Source: Glandiceps talaboti (Eukaryota; Hemichordata; Enteropneusta; Spengelidae). Taken from it: 64,000 nucleotides of DNA. The notes beneath the pieces are model-generated. The model was not told where the DNA came from. It saw only the letters and a program-made list of their open reading frames with translations, and searched no databases. The stretch covers positions 3,470,498-3,534,497 of the forward strand of contig NC_135560.1 of NCBI RefSeq assembly GCF_964340395.1, written 5' to 3'. Shown in pieces: positions 61,236 through 64,000 of this stretch (its first letter is position 1; each line of letters opens with the position of its first letter). Both the position numbers and the translations under genes were made by a program.

Positions 61236-62515
61236 TTTAACTCGTACCATTTTAAACTCGCCCCAATAACACTAGTAACGTTTATAAATCTAAACGATAC
61301 ATGGACTCGAAGTACTGGGACAGAAAAATTTACATGATTTTACCTACGTGGCCAGTTGAAGCGTAGCAAATGTAACATTTCGTAGCAGAAAGTGGTGTGG
61401 GTTTTGGCTAAGTGTTTGGTAGATCTAGAACTTATACTAGCACAACAACTTTCCTCAGTCATGAATTATCACTTTTCACATTAGGACTTAATGTTTACAA
61501 CCAAAATAAGAAATAATAATGATAATAACCAGGAGATCGAATATTAGTGACTGACACGCTTACGACTTCCGCGCGTATGGGTTTTGGAGACGCATCTCCT
61601 CCCAGCTCCCTAGTTAACGCAACTAAGGGGAGAACCATTTGATTTCTGGGGGGGGGGGTATGGAGGAAGTAGGTATGGGAGCAAATTTTTTTTTTCCAGT
61701 CAGAGTGACAGCAATTTTTTTTTCTACTGTCAGTCCTGCATCAATTTTTTTTTTTTGAAATGGAGTAGCTGTGCAAATTTTTATTTAATTAGTCATTGTT
61801 TGTAATGCGTTATTCATACCTATACCAAATCACAATGGTTCACAACTGTACCTCTAAATAACTTGTTCTGTGCAAGTAGAAGAATTAGCAAATTGTCTTA
61901 ATTTACAGAATCCAAATAGTCCCCTTCAGATATTGACTGTGTCATTGAGATACTGCAACAAAAATCCTGAAATGTTTTTTTGGGTCAGAAAAGGAAAGGA
62001 AAACTTTGTGTGCACTTGGGTTTAAAGCAGAGCTATATAGTGCATGCTTTAATGATAAGTGCTGTAAAAAAACAGGAATTTATACTTGTATTAAAAACAT
62101 TTGCCGCGCCGCCAAAGAATACATGAGAATAAGGTTTCCAAATTTGCTCATTTCTGGTGCATTGTGACAAATTTTTTTTTCACTTCTGTCTGTTATGACA
62201 ATTTTTTTTTCTCAAGCCATTACAGGATCAAAATTCTTTTTTTTCTGGTTCACCTGGAAACAAATTTTTTTCTTCTCAAAATCCTCCATACCCCCCCCCC
62301 CCGAAATCAAATGGTTCTCCCCTAAGTATTGTAGTATGTGTTTACAGCTAGCAGTGGTACTTCATTAGTGGAATACGAGATACCACAGACCCTCCAATCT
62401 GAGTACTTCTAGCTTCGATTTCATATATGCACAGGTAAATTATATTGTAAAGAGTTGGGGCGAGTTGAAAATGGGGTGAGTTGAAAATTGGACGAGTTGA
62501 AATGGGACGAGTTGA
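61236..62515. mobile_element. Possible larger inverted-repeat element
   Basis: 61236-61268 has CGTCCCAATTTTAACTCGTA and AAACTCGCCCCAA. 62455-62513 has the complementary TTGGGGCGAGTTGAAAATGG and short GAGTTGAAAtGGGACGAG units. These may be the two ends of one element that contains the foldback at 61629-62321. Target-site duplications were not found. Confidence 0.35.
61629..62321. mobile_element. ~0.69 kb foldback element with GGGAGAACCATTTGATTTC ends
   Basis: The left end GGGAGAACCATTTGATTTC plus poly-G is mirrored by poly-C plus GAAATCAAATGGTTCTCCC on the right. Both are flanked by CTAAG, a possible 5-bp target-site duplication. Inside, runs of AATTTTTTTTT alternate with short spacers on both sides. 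No transposase is seen. Confidence 0.75.
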
Positions 62516-63009
62516 TCCATCACCATAGTACTATTTATAGATTGATACAAGTTAAGGGATACGATGGTCGTCCTCCTTTTAAACGGTGTACGAGACTCGA
62601 TTCTGACAACGTTCCAAAAGAAAGGGACATTTTTTTGCAGGAGGACAACTGTCCAATGATGGTGAACACATCCTGCCCTAACAATATTAGATCCATGGTC
62701 GCATACACATTCCGGTATCTCCACAACAGTCTGGTTGTATACGTGTACTTCCTGGTACTACACAATCTTATCAATATCATATTTCACTTACCAACAGTGT
62801 ACTTTAGTCTTTACAAATTACAACAAGCAACAGCGTTGGAGAAAACTCAAGTCAGTACTGTACACTTGAGTAAGTCAATCTTCAACCTGGGGGCACTCGT
62901 AGAAAAAACAAGGAAGAACACACTGCTCTTACGAATGCTCCGACACTTCACGTTCCGTGTGAATAGGGAAGTCACTGTGAAATGCGTAGCAGCCGCGGCG
63001 AGTTGGTAA
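62488..63009 (+). other. 173-codon open frame, unrecognised, probably not a gene
   Basis: The longest non-repetitive open frame in this region. Its first 15 codons overlap the GAGTTGAAA inverted-repeat end. It has a hydrophobic stretch (VVYVYFLVLHNLINIIF) but no recognised motif, and no splice or polyadenylation context supports it. It might encode part of a mobile element. Confidence 0.15.
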
Positions 63010-63159
63010 TGGTATGAACATGTTGAGTAATGGGGAATCCCCAACAGTCTCCCATTCTCATGCTAAAAATCACGTACACAGGTTAGCGTTGGGGGCGCAC
63101 TGCACCTCCCCATATCCATGCCCATGCGCTGCCCCATATCTCTCGAGCTCTATGGTCCA

Positions 63160-63345
63160 TAGCTGCAATAATTGTAGCGTCTTGTTGCGGTTTTGTGGGT
63201 TTATTTCGTCTGTTTTGGTGACTTTTTAAGTTTTTGTGTTTAACCCGCACCTAAGGTGCGGGTTAAACACAAAAAAACCCACCCACCCCCCACCCCCACA
63301 AAACCGCAACAAGACGCTACAATTATTGCAGCTATATGGTCCAGC
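63160..63345. mobile_element. ~185 bp hairpin element
   Basis: The left arm (GCTGCAATAATTGTAGCGTC, TTGTTGCGGTTTTGTGGGTT, then TGTTTAACCCGCACC) is mirrored by the right arm around GCACCTAAGGTGC. A ~30-base stretch near 63208 is unpaired. Confidence 0.75.
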
Positions 63346-63499
63346 TCTCCTAGTGGTCCTTTGATGTCTCTCGAGCTCGCTAAGCTCTGCAATAGATGTC
63401 CGTCATTCAAAATCATAGTATGCTTTATAATAAAAAATTAAAGCAACTCTTGTGATGTCATCAACAAGAACAAGGACAGTGCAACAATTGTTTCCTCTA

Positions 63500-63700
63500 C
63501 AAACTGTATCTGTTATTAGCCTGTTTCAAGCTGTGCTGTGCTGAAACTACTTACTAGCAGCAAGTTTCTCTATTGGTCACAGTATGCAGTACAGAACGGT
63601 TGGATAAATCACTACAACAATGTTCGACCAACTGTATCTCTTTAGCCTGTCTCAAGCTGTTCTACAACTACCTACTAGCAGCAAGTTTCTCTATTCATCT
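63500..63700. repeat. ~120-bp duplication
   Basis: TTAGCCTGTTTCAAGCTGT...ACTAGCAGCAAGTTTCTCTAT at about 63516-63574 recurs at about 63641-63694. 63700-64000 shows nothing else beyond C-rich homopolymers at the window edge. Confidence 0.75.
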
Positions 63701-64000
63701 TTCACTCCCTGATGTTTAATTAGTGTTTGTCATATCACCAGTGGAGTAGGGTCTTCAGGATAGGGACACTGTGGGATATCTATTGTATATATATAGTGTT
63801 TATTTACCAAAAGCACAAATGAACATTACAAATACACATACAAAAATACTATTTCGTGGGTAAATGGGGGAATCAGGATTTAGCTTAGGCTGCTTTCACA
63901 AAAACTTGTTAGGGGGGTCGGGAGATTTTTTGTAAAACCCTAATTTTTTTTCAAGTACCTCCCCCTGCCATATTCCAAACTTTTTCAAGTACCCCCCCCC

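Overview
This is eukaryotic (animal) genomic DNA: spliced genes with GT-AG introns, many microsatellites, intronic minisatellites, foldback DNA transposons, a LINE fragment and a tRNA-type SINE. Four bilaterian genes are recognisable, so I infer an invertebrate metazoan, perhaps a marine lophotrochozoan or invertebrate deuterostome. The species cannot be fixed from the sequence.

Layout. 217-1315 (+) is the last exon of a galactose 3-O-sulfotransferase family gene that starts upstream of the window. 1.3-6.5 kb is mostly non-coding and microsatellite-rich, with weak candidate exons of an unrecognised gene at 3.3-4.3 kb. 6,538-12,493 (-) is a complete CFAP53/CCDC11 gene (7 coding exons, 516 codons). 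It is divergent from a complete SKA1 gene at 13,171-22,672 (+) (6 coding exons, 265 codons), and the two share a ~0.68 kb intergenic promoter that contains a consensus RFX X-box. SKA1 intron 1 is full of transposons: a 2.47 kb element with 8-bp target-site duplications, MULE-type foldback MITEs, a 621 bp foldback element and a decayed MULE transposase. 22.7-26.3 kb is the convergent intergenic region with a SINE and inverted minisatellites. 26,300-59,909 (-) is a complete MALT1 paracaspase gene (16 coding exons, 775 codons; death domain, three Ig segments, caspase-like domain, C-terminal Ig-like region). 59.9-64 kb is non-coding with several long hairpin elements.

The most unusual feature is in MALT1. 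Exon boundaries have been copied into the neighbouring introns as tandem repeats. The exon 5 end plus its 5' splice site is the unit of a 14.8 kb array of about 300 copies. The exon 11 end plus donor is the unit of a 15-copy array. The exon 16 acceptor plus exon start is repeated three times. The ends of exons 8, 9 and 13 have single diverged copies just inside the downstream intron; the exon 9 copy includes the catalytic-cysteine motif. SKA1 exon 5 shows the same at its acceptor. The MALT1 pre-mRNA would therefore carry hundreds of decoy splice sites.

CFAP53 (axonemal microtubule inner protein), SKA1 (kinetochore-microtubule coupler) and MALT1 (immune signalling protease) do not form a pathway. 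All three lie on human chromosome 18q21, so the linkage looks like ancient conserved synteny.
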